A DNA stretch of 64,000 bases, from contig NZ_JNYD01000003.1 of assembly GCF_000717175.1 (NCBI RefSeq), positions 682,001-746,000 of the forward strand, written 5' to 3'. The number at the start of each line of letters is the position of its first letter. Positions within the stretch are counted from its first letter, which is position 1. This stretch comes from Pseudonocardia autotrophica (GTDB lineage: Bacteria > Actinomycetota > Actinomycetes > Mycobacteriales > Pseudonocardiaceae). Positions 46,613 to 55,619 of this stretch are shown one piece after another. The notes under the pieces were generated by a model, which was not told where the DNA came from, made no database searches, and saw nothing but the letters and a program-made list of their open reading frames with translations. A program made the translations under genes and the position numbers.

Positions 46613-47902
46613 GTGACGACCGCCGACGCCCGACCCGACACCGCCGGCCTGCTCGCCGCCGACCGCGCCCACGTCTGGCACCCCTACGCGCCGATGCCGG
46701 CGGCCGTGGACCCGGTGCCGATCGTCGGGGCGCAGGGGGTGCGGCTGACCACGGCCGACGGCCGGGAGCTTGTCGACGGCATGTCGTCCTGGTGGGCGGC
46801 GATCCACGGCTACCGGCACCCGGTGCTCGACGCGGCGATCACCGACCAGCTGGGCCGGATGAGCCACGTGATGTTCGGCGGGCTCACCCACGGCCCGGCC
46901 GTCGACCTGGCCCGGCTCCTGGTGGAGATCACCCCGGGCCCGTTGCAGCACGTCTTCCTGGCCGACTCGGGCTCGGTGTCGGTCGAGGTCGCGATCAAGA
47001 TGGCGCTGCAGTACCAGCGCTCACGCGGGCGCCCGGGCAAGCACCGGCTGCTGACCTGGCGCGGCGGCTACCACGGCGACACCTTCGGCGCGATGAGCGT
47101 CTGCGACCCCGACGGGGGCATGCACTCCCTGTGGCGGGACGTGCTGCCGCAGCAGGTGTTCGTCGGCGCCCCGCCGCGCGAGTTCTCCCACGACTACGTC
47201 GCCGAGCTGGCCGAGGCGATCGAGCGGCACGCCGACGAGCTCGCGGCGGTCGTCGTGGAGCCGGTCGTGCAGGGCGCGGGCGGGATGCGCTTCCACGACC
47301 CGCGCTACCTGCACGTGCTGCGCGAGCTCTGCCTGACCCACGACGTGCTGCTGGTGTTCGACGAGATCGCGACCGGCTTCGGCCGCACCGGGGAGCTGTT
47401 CGCCGCCGACCACGCCGGGATCTCCCCGGACGTCCTGTGCGTCGGCAAGGCCCTGACCGGTGGTTACGTGACGATGGCCGCGGCGCTGTGCAGCAGCGAG
47501 GTGGCCCGCGGGATCACCGACGGCGAGGCCGGGGTCCTCATGCACGGGCCCACGTTCATGGGCAACCCGCTCGCCTCGGCGGTGGCGCTGGCGTCGACCC
47601 GGCTGCTGCTCGACCAGGACTGGCGCGGGCGGGTCGGCCGGATCGCGCAGGCGCTCGACGACGGGCTCGCCCCGCTGCGCCGGGCACCCGGCGTGACCGA
47701 CGTGCGGGTTCTCGGGGCGATCGGCGTCGTCCAGCTGGACCACGAGGTGGACATGGCCGCCGCGACCGCCGCCGCGCTCGAGGCGGGAGTGTGGCTGCGG
47801 CCCTTCCGGGACCTCGTCTACACGATGCCGCCGTTCGTCTGTGACGACGCGGACCTCGCCCGGATCACCGAGGGCGTCGCGGCCGTCGTGGCCGCGGCGT
47901 AA
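46613..47902 (+). CDS. bioA: BioA, adenosylmethionine-8-amino-7-oxononanoate aminotransferase
   Basis: Class III PLP aminotransferase making 7,8-diaminopelargonate from KAPA with SAM as amino donor; 429 residues. The PLP lysine is K279 in [37 protein letters not shown]-like [27 protein letters not shown] and the Asp of [13 protein letters not shown] are BioA motifs. The GTG start is leaderless by its -10 box. It is separated from bioFDB by a bicarbonate transporter/carbonic anhydrase and a thioredoxin gene. Confidence 0.95.
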   Translation: MTTADARPDTAGLLAADRAHVWHPYAPMPAAVDPVPIVGAQGVRLTTADGRELVDGMSSWWAAIHGYRHPVLDAAITDQLGRMSHVMFGGLTHGPAVDLARLLVEITPGPLQHVFLADSGSVSVEVAIKMALQYQRSRGRPGKHRLLTWRGGYHGDTFGAMSVCDPDGGMHSLWRDVLPQQVFVGAPPREFSHDYVAELAEAIERHADELAAVVVEPVVQGAGGMRFHDPRYLHVLRELCLTHDVLLVFDEIATGFGRTGELFAADHAGISPDVLCVGKALTGGYVTMAAALCSSEVARGITDGEAGVLMHGPTFMGNPLASAVALASTRLLLDQDWRGRVGRIAQALDDGLAPLRRAPGVTDVRVLGAIGVVQLDHEVDMAAATAAALEAGVWLRPFRDLVYTMPPFVCDDADLARITEGVAAVVAAA

Positions 47903-48242
47903 CGCCGAGTTCACCGCGCATCACCCGATCGGTGCTTCTGTGGCGCCGCCCACCATGATCCACACGATCGGGCCAGTGGTTCGCCCTGAGGGCGCCCGCC
48001 GCGCACCGCGCAGCGCGGTGATCTCACTCGAAAGAACCGATTCATGACGATCACGATGGCGTGGGTGCCGGAGCCTCGGGCACACGGAGTGATCGATTCA
48101 GTGGAATCGGACGTTCCGGCACGGACCGACGGGAACCGGACGGCTCCGCCGTCCGATTTGCTCAGTGGGCAGACCGTCGCACGGCCGCACAGCCGCACTC
48201 GTGCGCCCCCAGCCAGACCGACCCCTGACCGGAGGACCCGAC
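47903..48242 (+). promoter_or_regulatory. spacer upstream of SulP/carbonic anhydrase gene
   Basis: 340 bases of locally lower GC with no supported gene. It contains CGATTC-AGTG-GAATCG (48094-48109), a perfect inverted repeat, with a single GATTC upstream (ACCGATTCATGA near 48035). These could form an operator for the downstream gene. Confidence 0.4.
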
Positions 48243-50537
48243 GTGCCGGACCAGACCTCGAGCGCCGCCCCCACCGGGCGCGCTCCCGACCGCTTCCCGG
48301 ATGCAGTCCCGCCCCGCACCCGCGGCCGCCTCGACCCCCGCACGCTGCGCGCCGACCTCGGCGCCTCGCTCGTGGTGTTCCTGGTGGCCGTCCCGCTCTC
48401 CCTGGGCATCGCGCTCGCCTCGGGCGCGCCGATCATGGCCGGCCTCATCGCCGGCGTGGTCGGCGGCGTCGTCGCGGGCCTGCTCGGCGGCTCCCCGCTG
48501 CAGGTCAGCGGGCCGGCCGCCGGCCTGACCGTGATCGTCGCCGGGCTGGTCGACCAGTTCGGCTGGCAGGTCACCACGCTGATCACCGTCGGAGCCGGCC
48601 TCCTGCAGCTCGGCTTCGGGCTGTCCCGCCTCGCCCGCTTCACGCAGGCCATCCCGCCGGCCGTCGTGCACGGCATGCTCGCCGGCATCGGGATCACCAT
48701 CGCGCTGGCGCAGCTGCACGTCGTGCTCGGCGGCAGCGCGCAGACCGGCGCGCTGGACAACCTGCGCGAGTTCCCGGCGCAGCTGATGAACCTGCACGGC
48801 GGCGCCGTCGTCGTCGGGCTCACCGCCATCGCGATCATGATCGTGTGGCCCCGGCTCCCCGGGCCGCAGCGGTCCGTGCCCGGCGCGCTCGTCGCCGTCG
48901 GTGCCGCGACCGCCCTGAGCTTCGCCCTGACCGACGTCCCGCGGGTCGACCTGCCCGGCAACCTCGTCGAGTCAATCGCGCTGCCCGTCCTCCCCGACTC
49001 CGGGCTCTGGCTCGGCGTGCTCGGCGGCATGCTCACCGTCGCGCTGGTGGCCAGCGTGGAGAGCCTGCTCTCGGCCGTCGCCGTCGACCGGATGGCCCAG
49101 GACCGCGACGGCGGTGCCCGCGCCGTCCGCACGGACGCCGACCGCGAGCTGCTCGGCCAGGGCGCCAGCAACACCGTCTCCGGCCTGCTCGGCGGCCTGC
49201 CGATCACCGGGGTGATCGTCCGCAGCTCGGCCAACGTCCGCGCCGGCGCGCAGACCCGCGCCTCCACCGTCCTGCACGGCGTCTGGATCGCGCTGTTCGG
49301 CGTCGTGCTGGTCGCGGTGATCGAGCTGATCCCGCTGGCCGCGCTGTCCGGCCTGCTCGTGGTCGTCGGGCTGCAGCTGGTCAAGCCGGCCGACATCCGC
49401 ACCGCCCGAACGCACGGCGAGCTGCTGATCTACGTCGCGACCGTGCTCGGCGTGGTGTTCCTCAACCTGCTCGAGGGGGTGGCGATCGGTCTCGTCCTCG
49501 CCGGGCTGCTGATGGTGCGCCGCGCGGCCCGGGCCCGGGTGCGAGTGGAGGAGCCGACGGACAGCACCCCGCGCCGCGTCGTCGTCGAGGGCACGCTGAG
49601 CTTCCTCTCGGTGCCGGCCCTGTCGCGGGTGTTGAACGAGGTGCCGGGCGGCGAGCCCGTGCGCGTCGACCTCGTCGTCGACTACCTCGACCACACCGCC
49701 TACGACCACCTCGAGTCCTGGACCCGGCGGCACCGCGCCACCGGCGGGTGGGTCGAGGTGAGCGAGCCGGCGGGCACGCGCACCGATCCGCAGCACGGCC
49801 GGTTCGCCACCTGGTCGCAGTGGCAGTCGGAGCACGCCGAGGACGCGCCCGACGGCCCGAGCGCGCCGATGCTGGCCGGCGTCCGCGCCTACCATCGCGA
49901 GACGGCCGAGCACGTCCGGGCGACCTTCTCCGGGCTGACCGGCGGGCAGAACCCGTCGGGGCTGCTGCTGGCCTGCGCCGACTCCCGCGTGCTGCCGAAC
50001 ATGATCACCCACAGCGGGCCGGGCGACCTGTTCACCGTGCAGAACGTCGGCAACCTCGTGCACGGCACGGGGGCGCTGGCCGCGGTCCAGTACGCGACCT
50101 CGGTGCTGCGCGTCCCGCTCGTCGCGGTGTGCGGGCACTCCGGCTGCGGGGCGATGAAGGGCCTGCTCGACGGCGTCCCCACCGACATGCCCGACGGCGC
50201 CCTGGGCGACTGGCTGCGCAGCGGCCGGCCCAGCCTCGACGCGTGGCTCGCGGGGCACCCGGCCGGTCGGGCGGGGGCCGAGGCCGGGTTCGCGCAGCGC
50301 GACTGCCTGGCGATGGTCAACGTCGCGATGCAGCTGGACAAGCTGCGCGAGCTCGGTGTCGACGCCGAGCTGATGGGCCTCTTCTTCGACATCCGCACCG
50401 CCGACGTCCTCGTCTACGACGCCGACGCCCGCGCCTTCCGGCCGCACGACTCGGTCGGATCGGGAGTCGGATCGGGAGTCGGATCGGGAGTCGGATCGCA
50501 GGCGGGTGCGCGACTGCCCGCGGCGCTGCGCGGGTAG
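48243..50537 (+). CDS. SulP-family anion transporter fused to beta-carbonic anhydrase
   Basis: Bifunctional protein of 764 residues. A SulP permease (about 30-420, ten or more helices, starting LGASLVVFLVAVPLSLGIALASGAP) is followed by a STAS domain (about 435-505) and a beta-carbonic anhydrase domain (about 535-735). The zinc ligands are intact: C578 and D580-x-R582 in CADSR, then H632 and C635 in CGHSGCG. The fusion probably imports bicarbonate and interconverts it with CO2 at the inner membrane face. The C-terminus carries VGSG repeats. GTG 48243 has GGAGG upstream. It sits between bioA and bioF, whose pathway uses CO2. Confidence 0.9.
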   Translation: MPDQTSSAAPTGRAPDRFPDAVPPRTRGRLDPRTLRADLGASLVVFLVAVPLSLGIALASGAPIMAGLIAGVVGGVVAGLLGGSPLQVSGPAAGLTVIVAGLVDQFGWQVTTLITVGAGLLQLGFGLSRLARFTQAIPPAVVHGMLAGIGITIALAQLHVVLGGSAQTGALDNLREFPAQLMNLHGGAVVVGLTAIAIMIVWPRLPGPQRSVPGALVAVGAATALSFALTDVPRVDLPGNLVESIALPVLPDSGLWLGVLGGMLTVALVASVESLLSAVAVDRMAQDRDGGARAVRTDADRELLGQGASNTVSGLLGGLPITGVIVRSSANVRAGAQTRASTVLHGVWIALFGVVLVAVIELIPLAALSGLLVVVGLQLVKPADIRTARTHGELLIYVATVLGVVFLNLLEGVAIGLVLAGLLMVRRAARARVRVEEPTDSTPRRVVVEGTLSFLSVPALSRVLNEVPGGEPVRVDLVVDYLDHTAYDHLESWTRRHRATGGWVEVSEPAGTRTDPQHGRFATWSQWQSEHAEDAPDGPSAPMLAGVRAYHRETAEHVRATFSGLTGGQNPSGLLLACADSRVLPNMITHSGPGDLFTVQNVGNLVHGTGALAAVQYATSVLRVPLVAVCGHSGCGAMKGLLDGVPTDMPDGALGDWLRSGRPSLDAWLAGHPAGRAGAEAGFAQRDCLAMVNVAMQLDKLRELGVDAELMGLFFDIRTADVLVYDADARAFRPHDSVGSGVGSGVGSGVGSQAGARLPAALRG
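50454..50498 (+). repeat. 12-base tandem repeat
   Basis: Three GTCGGATCGGGA units plus a partial at the 3' end of the SulP/carbonic anhydrase gene, encoding VGSG repeats. Confidence 0.95.
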
Positions 50538-50574
50538 CCGGAACAGACGCCGACCCGGAGGAGTTGAGGCGGAC

Positions 50575-50961
50575 ATGGCAACGGTGGAACTGACGACCGA
50601 CAACTTCAACGAGGTCGTGGCGGGCGACGGCACCGTGCTCGTCGACTTCTGGGCCTCCTGGTGCGGCCCGTGCCGGCAGTTCGCGCCGGTCTTCGACGAG
50701 GCGTCGGAGAAGCACCCGGACATCACCTTCGGCAAGGTCGACACCGAGGCCCAGACGCAGCTGGCGCAGGCCTTCGGCATCTCGTCGATCCCGACGCTGA
50801 TGGCGGTGCGCGACGGGGTGGTGCTCTACGCGCAGCCCGGCGCGCTGCCGGCGCCGGCGCTGGAGGAGCTGATCGGCAAGGTCCAGGAGGTCGACATGGA
50901 CCAGGTCAAGGCCGAGGTGGCCCGCCAGCAGGAGGAGCAGGAGGGGCAGACCGCCCCGTAG
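50575..50961 (+). CDS. thioredoxin
   Basis: Cytosolic thioredoxin of 128 residues with active site WCGPC in VDFWASWCGPCRQFAP and the cis-Pro loop ISSIPTLM. The C-terminus has an extra charged Gln/Glu-rich tail (MDQVKAEVARQQEEQEGQ). ATG 50575 follows GAGGCGG. It lies 37 bases after the carbonic anhydrase fusion and 54 bases before bioF. Keeping the iron-sulfur enzyme BioB reduced is possible but not shown. Confidence 0.92.
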   Translation: MATVELTTDNFNEVVAGDGTVLVDFWASWCGPCRQFAPVFDEASEKHPDITFGKVDTEAQTQLAQAFGISSIPTLMAVRDGVVLYAQPGALPAPALEELIGKVQEVDMDQVKAEVARQQEEQEGQTAP

Positions 50962-51002
50962 TGGTCCGTCACACCGCGGCCGGTCCGGGTGAGGACGCCG
51001 CC

Positions 51003-51008
51003 TAGGGT
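51003..51008 (+). promoter_or_regulatory. -10 box of bioF, leaderless start
   Basis: TAGGGT ends 7 bases before GTG 51016, giving bioFDB-bsaP its own promoter. Confidence 0.55.
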
Positions 51009-51015
51009 CTCCGGG

Positions 51016-52212
51016 GTGGCGCACCCCCTGGACTGGCTGCACGACAACGCCGAGCGCCGCAGGTCGGAAGGCCTGCGGCGCTCGCTGCGTCCCCGGACCC
51101 TGCACGCCGACGCGATCGACCTGGCGGGCAACGACTACCTCGGCCTGTCCCGCGACAAGCGGGTGGTCGACGGCGCCGTCGAGGCCCTGCGCGCGTGGGG
51201 TGCCGGCTCGACGGGGTCCCGGCTGGTGACCGGCTCGACGGCGCTGCACGCCACGCTCGAGGAGGAGCTCGCCGCGTTCTGCGGCGCCGAGGCCGCGCTG
51301 GTCTTCTCCTCCGGCTACACCGCCAACCTGGGCGTGGTCACCGCGCTGTCCGGCCGCGGCGCGCTCGTCGTGTCCGATGCGCGGAGCCACGCCTCGCTCG
51401 TCGACGCCTGCCGGCTCTCCCGGGCCCGCGTCGTCGTCACGCCGCGGGCGGATGTGGCCGCGGTCGACGCCGCGCTCGCCGCCCGGACCGAGGAGCGGGC
51501 CCTCGTCGTCACCGACGGGGTGGACAGCATCGACGGCGGGATCGCGCCGCTGCGCGAGCTGCACGCCGTCTGCCGGGCGCGCGGTGCGGTGCTGGTGGTC
51601 GACGAGGCGCACGCCCTCGGCGTCTGCGGGCCCGACGGACGCGGCGTGCTGGTCGAGGCGGGCCTCGCCGGCGCCGACGACGTCGTGGCGACCGTGACCC
51701 TGTCCAAGTCGTTGGGTGGGCAGGGCGGCGCCGTGCTCGGCCCGCGCGCCGTGGTCGAGCACCTGGTCGACACCGCCCGCACGTTCATCTTCGACACCGG
51801 GCTCGCGCCCGCGTCCGTCGGCGGGGCGCTCGCCGCTCTGCGGGTGCTGCGGGAGGAGCCGGACCGGGCCGCCGCGGTCCTGCGGGTCTCCGCGGAGCTG
51901 GCCGCGATCACCGCGGCCGCGCTCACGTCGTCGCAGCTCGTCGGGGGTCGTGCGCGGCAACTGACCCTAGAGGGGCAGTTGCCGCGCACGGGGTCCGCGG
52001 TCCTGCCGGTGGTGCTCGGGTCGCCGGTGGTGGCGTTCGAGGCGGCCGGGCGGTGCCTGGAGCGCGGGGTCCGGGTGGGGTGCTTCCGGCCGCCGTCGGT
52101 GCCGGAGGGGACGAGCCGGCTGCGGCTCACGGCGCGCGCCGACCTCACCGCCGCGGAGCTGGGGCGCGTGCGCGAGGTCCTGCACGAGGTGCTCGCGGAG
52201 GTCCGCCCGTGA
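51016..52212 (+). CDS. bioF: BioF, 8-amino-7-oxononanoate synthase
   Basis: PLP-dependent alpha-oxoamine synthase condensing pimeloyl-ACP or -CoA with L-alanine to KAPA; 398 residues. The PLP lysine is K231 in [52 protein letters not shown] and [17 protein letters not shown] are family motifs. Residues about 312-325 are encoded by a 42-base palindrome and appear to be an in-frame insertion in the C-terminal domain, between TSSQLVG and SAVLPVVLG. The stop overlaps bioD (GTGA). Confidence 0.94.
   Translation: MAHPLDWLHDNAERRRSEGLRRSLRPRTLHADAIDLAGNDYLGLSRDKRVVDGAVEALRAWGAGSTGSRLVTGSTALHATLEEELAAFCGAEAALVFSSGYTANLGVVTALSGRGALVVSDARSHASLVDACRLSRARVVVTPRADVAAVDAALAARTEERALVVTDGVDSIDGGIAPLRELHAVCRARGAVLVVDEAHALGVCGPDGRGVLVEAGLAGADDVVATVTLSKSLGGQGGAVLGPRAVVEHLVDTARTFIFDTGLAPASVGGALAALRVLREEPDRAAAVLRVSAELAAITAAALTSSQLVGGRARQLTLEGQLPRTGSAVLPVVLGSPVVAFEAAGRCLERGVRVGCFRPPSVPEGTSRLRLTARADLTAAELGRVREVLHEVLAEVRP
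51949..51990 (+). repeat. 42-base palindromic insertion in bioF
   Basis: Perfect 15-bp arms CGTGCGCGGCAACTG (51949-51963) and its complement (51976-51990) around a 12-base centre that can pair three more bases. It is 14 codons long and open in frame, like protein-coding palindromic elements known from Rickettsia. Confidence 0.9.
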
Positions 52213-52910
52213 CCGGGCGGGTGCTCGTGGTCAGCGGCACCGGCACGGACGTGGGCAAGACGGTCGTCACGGCCGCGCTCGCCGCCCTGGCCGTGGCGGC
52301 GGGGGAGCGGGTGGCGGTGCTCAAGCCCGCCCAGACCGGGGTCGCCCCCGGGGAGCCCGGTGACCTGGCGGCCGTCGCGGCGCTGGTCCCCGGCGTGACC
52401 ACCGCCGAGCTGGCGCGCTATCCCGAGCCGCTCGCCCCGGAGACCGCGGCCCGCCGCGCCGGGCTCCCGCCCGTCACGCCCGGGGCCGCCGTCGACGCCG
52501 CCCGCGACCTCGCCGGCGACCACGACGTGGTCCTGGTGGAGGGCGCGGGCGGGCTGCTCGTGCGGTTCACGCCCGACGGCACCCTGGCCGACATTGCCGC
52601 GAAGCTCGGCGCGCCGGTGCTCGTCGTGGCCGCGGCCGGGCTCGGCACGCTCAACCACACCGCCCTGACCACCGAGGCCCTGGCGCACCGCGGGCTCGCG
52701 TGCGCCGGCGTCGTCGTCGGGTCCTGGCCGGCGGAGCCGGACCTGGCCGCGCGGTGCAACCTCGCCGACCTGCCCGCCGTCACCGGCGTGCCGCTCCTCG
52801 GGGCGCTGCCGGAGCGGAGCGGGGCCCTTCGTCCGGCTGAATTCGCCCGGGTCGCCCGTCACACCCTCGCCCCCGCGCTGGGTGGTGTTTGGCATAGTTC
52901 GCGCCCGTGA
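52209..52910 (+). CDS. bioD: BioD, dethiobiotin synthetase
   Basis: ATP-dependent carboxylase closing the ureido ring of dethiobiotin from DAPA and CO2; 233 residues. The P-loop is [12 protein letters not shown] at the N-terminus, followed by [22 protein letters not shown] and [16 protein letters not shown] 52209 overlaps the bioF stop (GTGA) and its own stop overlaps bioB (GTGA). Its CO2 demand makes the carbonic anhydrase fusion upstream noteworthy. Confidence 0.95.
   Translation: MTGRVLVVSGTGTDVGKTVVTAALAALAVAAGERVAVLKPAQTGVAPGEPGDLAAVAALVPGVTTAELARYPEPLAPETAARRAGLPPVTPGAAVDAARDLAGDHDVVLVEGAGGLLVRFTPDGTLADIAAKLGAPVLVVAAAGLGTLNHTALTTEALAHRGLACAGVVVGSWPAEPDLAARCNLADLPAVTGVPLLGALPERSGALRPAEFARVARHTLAPALGGVWHSSRP
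52893..52898 (+). promoter_or_regulatory. possible internal -10 box of bioB
   Basis: CATAGT, 8 bases before GTG 52907 and inside the end of bioD. It could give extra leaderless bioB-bsaP mRNA. Confidence 0.35.
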
Positions 52911-53914
52911 CCACAGCGACGTCGTTCGTCCTCGCCCGTGCCCGTGAGCAGGTCCTCGAGCGTGGGGAGGGGCTGTCGGAGGAGCAGGTCCTCGAGGTCC
53001 TGCAGCTGCCCGACTCCGAGCTCGACGCCCTGCTGGAGCTGGCCCACGAGGTGCGGATGCGCTGGTGCGGGCCGGAGGTCGAGGTCGAGGGGATCATCTC
53101 GCTGAAGACCGGCGGGTGCCCCGAGGACTGCCATTTCTGCTCCCAGTCGGGGCTGTTCGAGTCGCCGGTGCGCTCGGCGTGGCTGGACGTGCCGATGCTG
53201 GTCGAGGCGGCCAAGCAGACGGCGAAGACGGGCGCCACGGAGTTCTGCATCGTCGCGGCGGTCCGCGGGCCCGACGCCCGGCTGATGGCGCAGGTCGCGG
53301 CGGGCGTCGCGGCGATCAAGGACGCGGTGGACATCAACGTCGCGTGCTCGCTCGGCATGCTCACGCCGGAGCAGGTCACCGCGCTGGCCGAGATGGGCGT
53401 GCACCGCTACAACCACAATCTCGAGACCGCGCGCTCGCACTTCCCGAACGTGGTCACCACGCACACGTGGGAGGAGCGTTGGGAGACGCTGCGGCTGGTG
53501 CGCGAGGCCGGCATGGAGGTCTGCTGCGGCGGGATCGTCGGGATGGGGGAGACCCTGGAGCAGCGTGCGGAGTTCGCCGCGCAGCTCGCCTCGCTGACGC
53601 CCGACGAGGTGCCGCTGAACTTCCTCAACCCGCGCCCGGGCACGCCGTTCGGCGACCTCGAGCCGATGTCGGGGCCCGACGCGCTGCGCACGGTCGCGGC
53701 GTTCCGGCTCGCGCTGCCGCGCACCGTGCTGCGGTTCGCCGGCGGTCGCGAGCTGACCCTGGGCGACCTCGGCGCGCGCAAGGGCCTGCTCGGCGGGATC
53801 AACGCCGTGATCGTCGGCAACTACCTGACGACGCTCGGGCGGCCGGCCGAGTCGGACATCGACCTGCTCGGCGAGCTGGAAATGCCGATCAAGGCCCTCA
53901 ACGAGACGTTGTGA
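52907..53914 (+). CDS. bioB: BioB, biotin synthase
   Basis: Radical SAM enzyme inserting sulfur into dethiobiotin; 335 residues. The [4Fe-4S] cysteines are C71-x3-C75-x2-C78 in [20 protein letters not shown] and [14 protein letters not shown] segments and the late TLGRP motif match the family. The start GTG 52907 overlaps the bioD stop, and the end overlaps bsaP (GTGA). The strict coupling to bsaP fits the report that mycobacterial BioB needs this helper. Confidence 0.96.
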   Translation: MTTATSFVLARAREQVLERGEGLSEEQVLEVLQLPDSELDALLELAHEVRMRWCGPEVEVEGIISLKTGGCPEDCHFCSQSGLFESPVRSAWLDVPMLVEAAKQTAKTGATEFCIVAAVRGPDARLMAQVAAGVAAIKDAVDINVACSLGMLTPEQVTALAEMGVHRYNHNLETARSHFPNVVTTHTWEERWETLRLVREAGMEVCCGGIVGMGETLEQRAEFAAQLASLTPDEVPLNFLNPRPGTPFGDLEPMSGPDALRTVAAFRLALPRTVLRFAGGRELTLGDLGARKGLLGGINAVIVGNYLTTLGRPAESDIDLLGELEMPIKALNETL

Positions 53915-54102
53915 GCGCCGTGGGCACCTTCTGCGACCGCTGCGGCGCGCCCGCGGGCGAGGGCGACCACGCCCGCTGCGTCCGCGAGCGCGCCCTGGAG
54001 CCGCCGCGGTTCTGCCCGGAGTGCGCCCGGCGGATGGTGGTCCAGGTCGACCCCTTCGGCTGGACCGCCCGCTGCTCCCGCCACGGCGAACGGACCTCGT
54101 GA
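53911..54102 (+). CDS. bsaP: BsaP-like biotin synthase auxiliary protein
   Basis: 63-residue cysteine-rich protein like mycobacterial BsaP (Rv1590), which assists biotin synthase, probably at its iron-sulfur cluster. The cysteines are C8, C11, C23, C35, C38 and C55, with H20 and H58. The pattern FCDRCG ... [10 protein letters not shown] ... WTARCSRHG matches the family as I recall it. GTG 53911 overlaps the bioB stop. Its own stop lies inside a palindromic repeat shared with the converging sigma factor gene. Confidence 0.85.
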   Translation: MSAVGTFCDRCGAPAGEGDHARCVRERALEPPRFCPECARRMVVQVDPFGWTARCSRHGERTS

Positions 54103-54138
54103 GTGGCGATAGTCGCTATAGCGACTATCGCCACTCAC
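54099..54138. repeat. 40-base palindromic repeat, copy 2 (perfect)
   Basis: Perfect palindrome, half-site GTGAGTGGCGATAGTCGCTA. Its first TGA (54100-54102) ends bsaP and the TGA on the other strand (54137-54135) ends the sigma factor gene. It thus supplies both stop codons and probably a bidirectional terminator. Confidence 0.95.
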
Positions 54139-55082
54139 AGGGTCGGGGGCAGGTTCAGGGCGGGGAACCAGGACCAGCCGAAGGTGGTGATCTCGGCGAT
54201 CCGGTCGCCCTCCACCCGCAGGACGTCGAGCTTGAACGGGCGGAACACCGTGTCCCCGGGGCGGCGCAGGTAGCTCGCCGCGGCCGGCATGAGGTTGACG
54301 CCGGTCGGCAGCAGCCGCCAGTCGCCGTCGCGGTCCGGCCCGAAGGCCCGGTCGAGCAATGTCCGGAGCCGGTCGTGCCCCTCGAAGCAGAAGGGCGCGG
54401 GCGGCATGGTGACCCGGATGTCCTCGGCCGCGGCGGCGAGCGCGGCCGCCGCGTCGTTCCGCTCGTGTGCCGCGATGAACCGGTCGAGCAGCTCCTTCTC
54501 CGCCGGGTTCGGCTCCTGGACGGACCAGTCGTCGCGGTGCGACGGCAGGTGGGTCCGCAGCGTCTCCCGGGCCCGTTGCAGCGCGCTGTTCGCCGCCGCG
54601 ACGCTCGTCCCGATCATCTCCGCGGTCTCCTTCGCGGGCAGCCCCAGCACCTCGCGGGCCAGCAGCGCTGCCCGCTGCCGGGGCGGCAGGACCTGCAGGG
54701 CCACGAGGAACGCGAGCTCGATCGTCTCCCGCGCCACGACGAGCGCGTCGGGCTCCTCCTCGGCGCTCGCGGGCTCGAGCAGGGTGTCCGGGTAGGGCGT
54801 CAGCCAGGCCACCTCGGCCGCCGACGCCGGGCGGCGGGCCCGGGCGCGGGCGGCGTCGAGACAGACCGTGGTCGCGATCCGGTACAGCCAGGCCCGGAGG
54901 TGCGTGCCGTCGAATCCCTCCCGCCCGCGCCAGGCCCGCAGGTAGGTCTCCTGGACGGCGTCCTCGGCGTCGGCCACCGACGCGAGCATGCGGTAGCAGT
55001 GCACGTGCAGCTCGCGCCGGTGCCGGGCGAAGCCCGCCTCCAGGTCGACCGTCGGGTCGGGGCCCCTCAGCGCGGGGTCCAT
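54135..55082 (-). CDS. ECF sigma-70 family factor with SnoaL-like C-terminal domain
   Basis: Sigma factor of 315 residues. Region 2 includes HVHCYRMLASVADAEDAVQETYLRAWRG and region 4 LPPRQRAALLAREVLGLPAKETAEMIGTSVAAANSALQRAR. A C-terminal NTF2/SnoaL-like domain (about residue 190 on) ends GWSWFPALNLPP. This matches the SigJ/SigX5-like ECF groups in which the C-terminal domain replaces an anti-sigma factor. No anti-sigma gene is adjacent. It overlaps the VOC gene and is co-transcribed with it. Confidence 0.88.
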   Translation of the reverse strand: MDPALRGPDPTVDLEAGFARHRRELHVHCYRMLASVADAEDAVQETYLRAWRGREGFDGTHLRAWLYRIATTVCLDAARARARRPASAAEVAWLTPYPDTLLEPASAEEEPDALVVARETIELAFLVALQVLPPRQRAALLAREVLGLPAKETAEMIGTSVAAANSALQRARETLRTHLPSHRDDWSVQEPNPAEKELLDRFIAAHERNDAAAALAAAAEDIRVTMPPAPFCFEGHDRLRTLLDRAFGPDRDGDWRLLPTGVNLMPAAASYLRRPGDTVFRPFKLDVLRVEGDRIAEITTFGWSWFPALNLPPTL

Positions 55083-55501
55083 CAGCGCTTCGGGCTCCGG
55101 ACCTCCTGGAGGGCCCAGGAGTTGCCGTCGGGGTCGGCGAAGTAGACGAAGGTGCCGTAGTCCTCGTGCTCCGGGTGCACCCCGGCCGTCTGCGCGCCGT
55201 CGACGAAGTGCTGCGGCCCGCTGTTCTCGACGCCCGCGGCCTCCAGTTCGGCGTGCGCCTTCTCGATGTCCGTGACGACGAGGTGGCAGCCCTGCAGCGA
55301 GCCGGGCGCGGCCCCGCCGCCGAGGCCGGTGCCGAACACGATCGAGCAGGCCGATCCGGGCGGGGTGACCTGGACGGCGCGGAAGTGCTCGTTCGGGTGG
55401 AAGTCGGAGTCGACGGGGAAGCCGAGCTTCCCGGCGTAGAACTCGTACGCGCGCTCCACGTCGGAGACGGGGACGACGACGACCTCGAGCCTGCAGTCCA
55501 T
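55082..55501 (-). CDS. VOC-superfamily (glyoxalase-like) protein
   Basis: 139-residue vicinal oxygen chelate fold protein with the two beta-alpha-beta-beta-beta repeats: EVVVVPVSDVERAYEFYAGKLGF first, then CHLVVTDIEKAHAELEAAGV and YFADPDGNSWALQEV. The substrate is unknown; such proteins include glyoxalases, dioxygenases and resistance proteins. First gene of a two-gene unit with the sigma factor, overlapping its start. Its upstream region holds a 14-base repeat and a 20-base palindrome shared with the divergent PemK gene. Confidence 0.85.
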   Translation of the reverse strand: MDCRLEVVVVPVSDVERAYEFYAGKLGFPVDSDFHPNEHFRAVQVTPPGSACSIVFGTGLGGGAAPGSLQGCHLVVTDIEKAHAELEAAGVENSGPQHFVDGAQTAGVHPEHEDYGTFVYFADPDGNSWALQEVRSPKR

Positions 55502-55525
55502 GGTGGTTCCTCCCTGTGCGGTGGG

Positions 55526-55563
55526 GTGTCGCTGCTGTGGTGTCGCTGCTGTGGTGTCGCTGC
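55526..55563. repeat. 14-base tandem repeat
   Basis: About 2.7 copies of GTGTCGCTGCTGTG in the divergent promoter region between the VOC and PemK genes. Confidence 0.9.
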
Positions 55564-55587
55564 ATGGAACGACCGCCGCGCCGGAAA

Positions 55588-55607
55588 CTCATCGGTCGAC
55601 CGATGAG
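55588..55607. promoter_or_regulatory. 20-base perfect palindrome, candidate operator
   Basis: CTCATCGGTCGACCGATGAG lies 12 bases before the PemK ATG and about 90 bases upstream of the VOC gene. Size and symmetry suit a dimeric repressor, for example of the TetR type. Confidence 0.6.
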
Positions 55608-55619
55608 ATGCTGTCGACC

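Noticed and set aside
48044..50593. 849-codon plus-strand frame starting with ATG upstream of the SulP gene
   Set aside because: It runs out of frame through the SulP/carbonic anhydrase gene and reads as Arg/Pro-rich noise after the first 40 codons.
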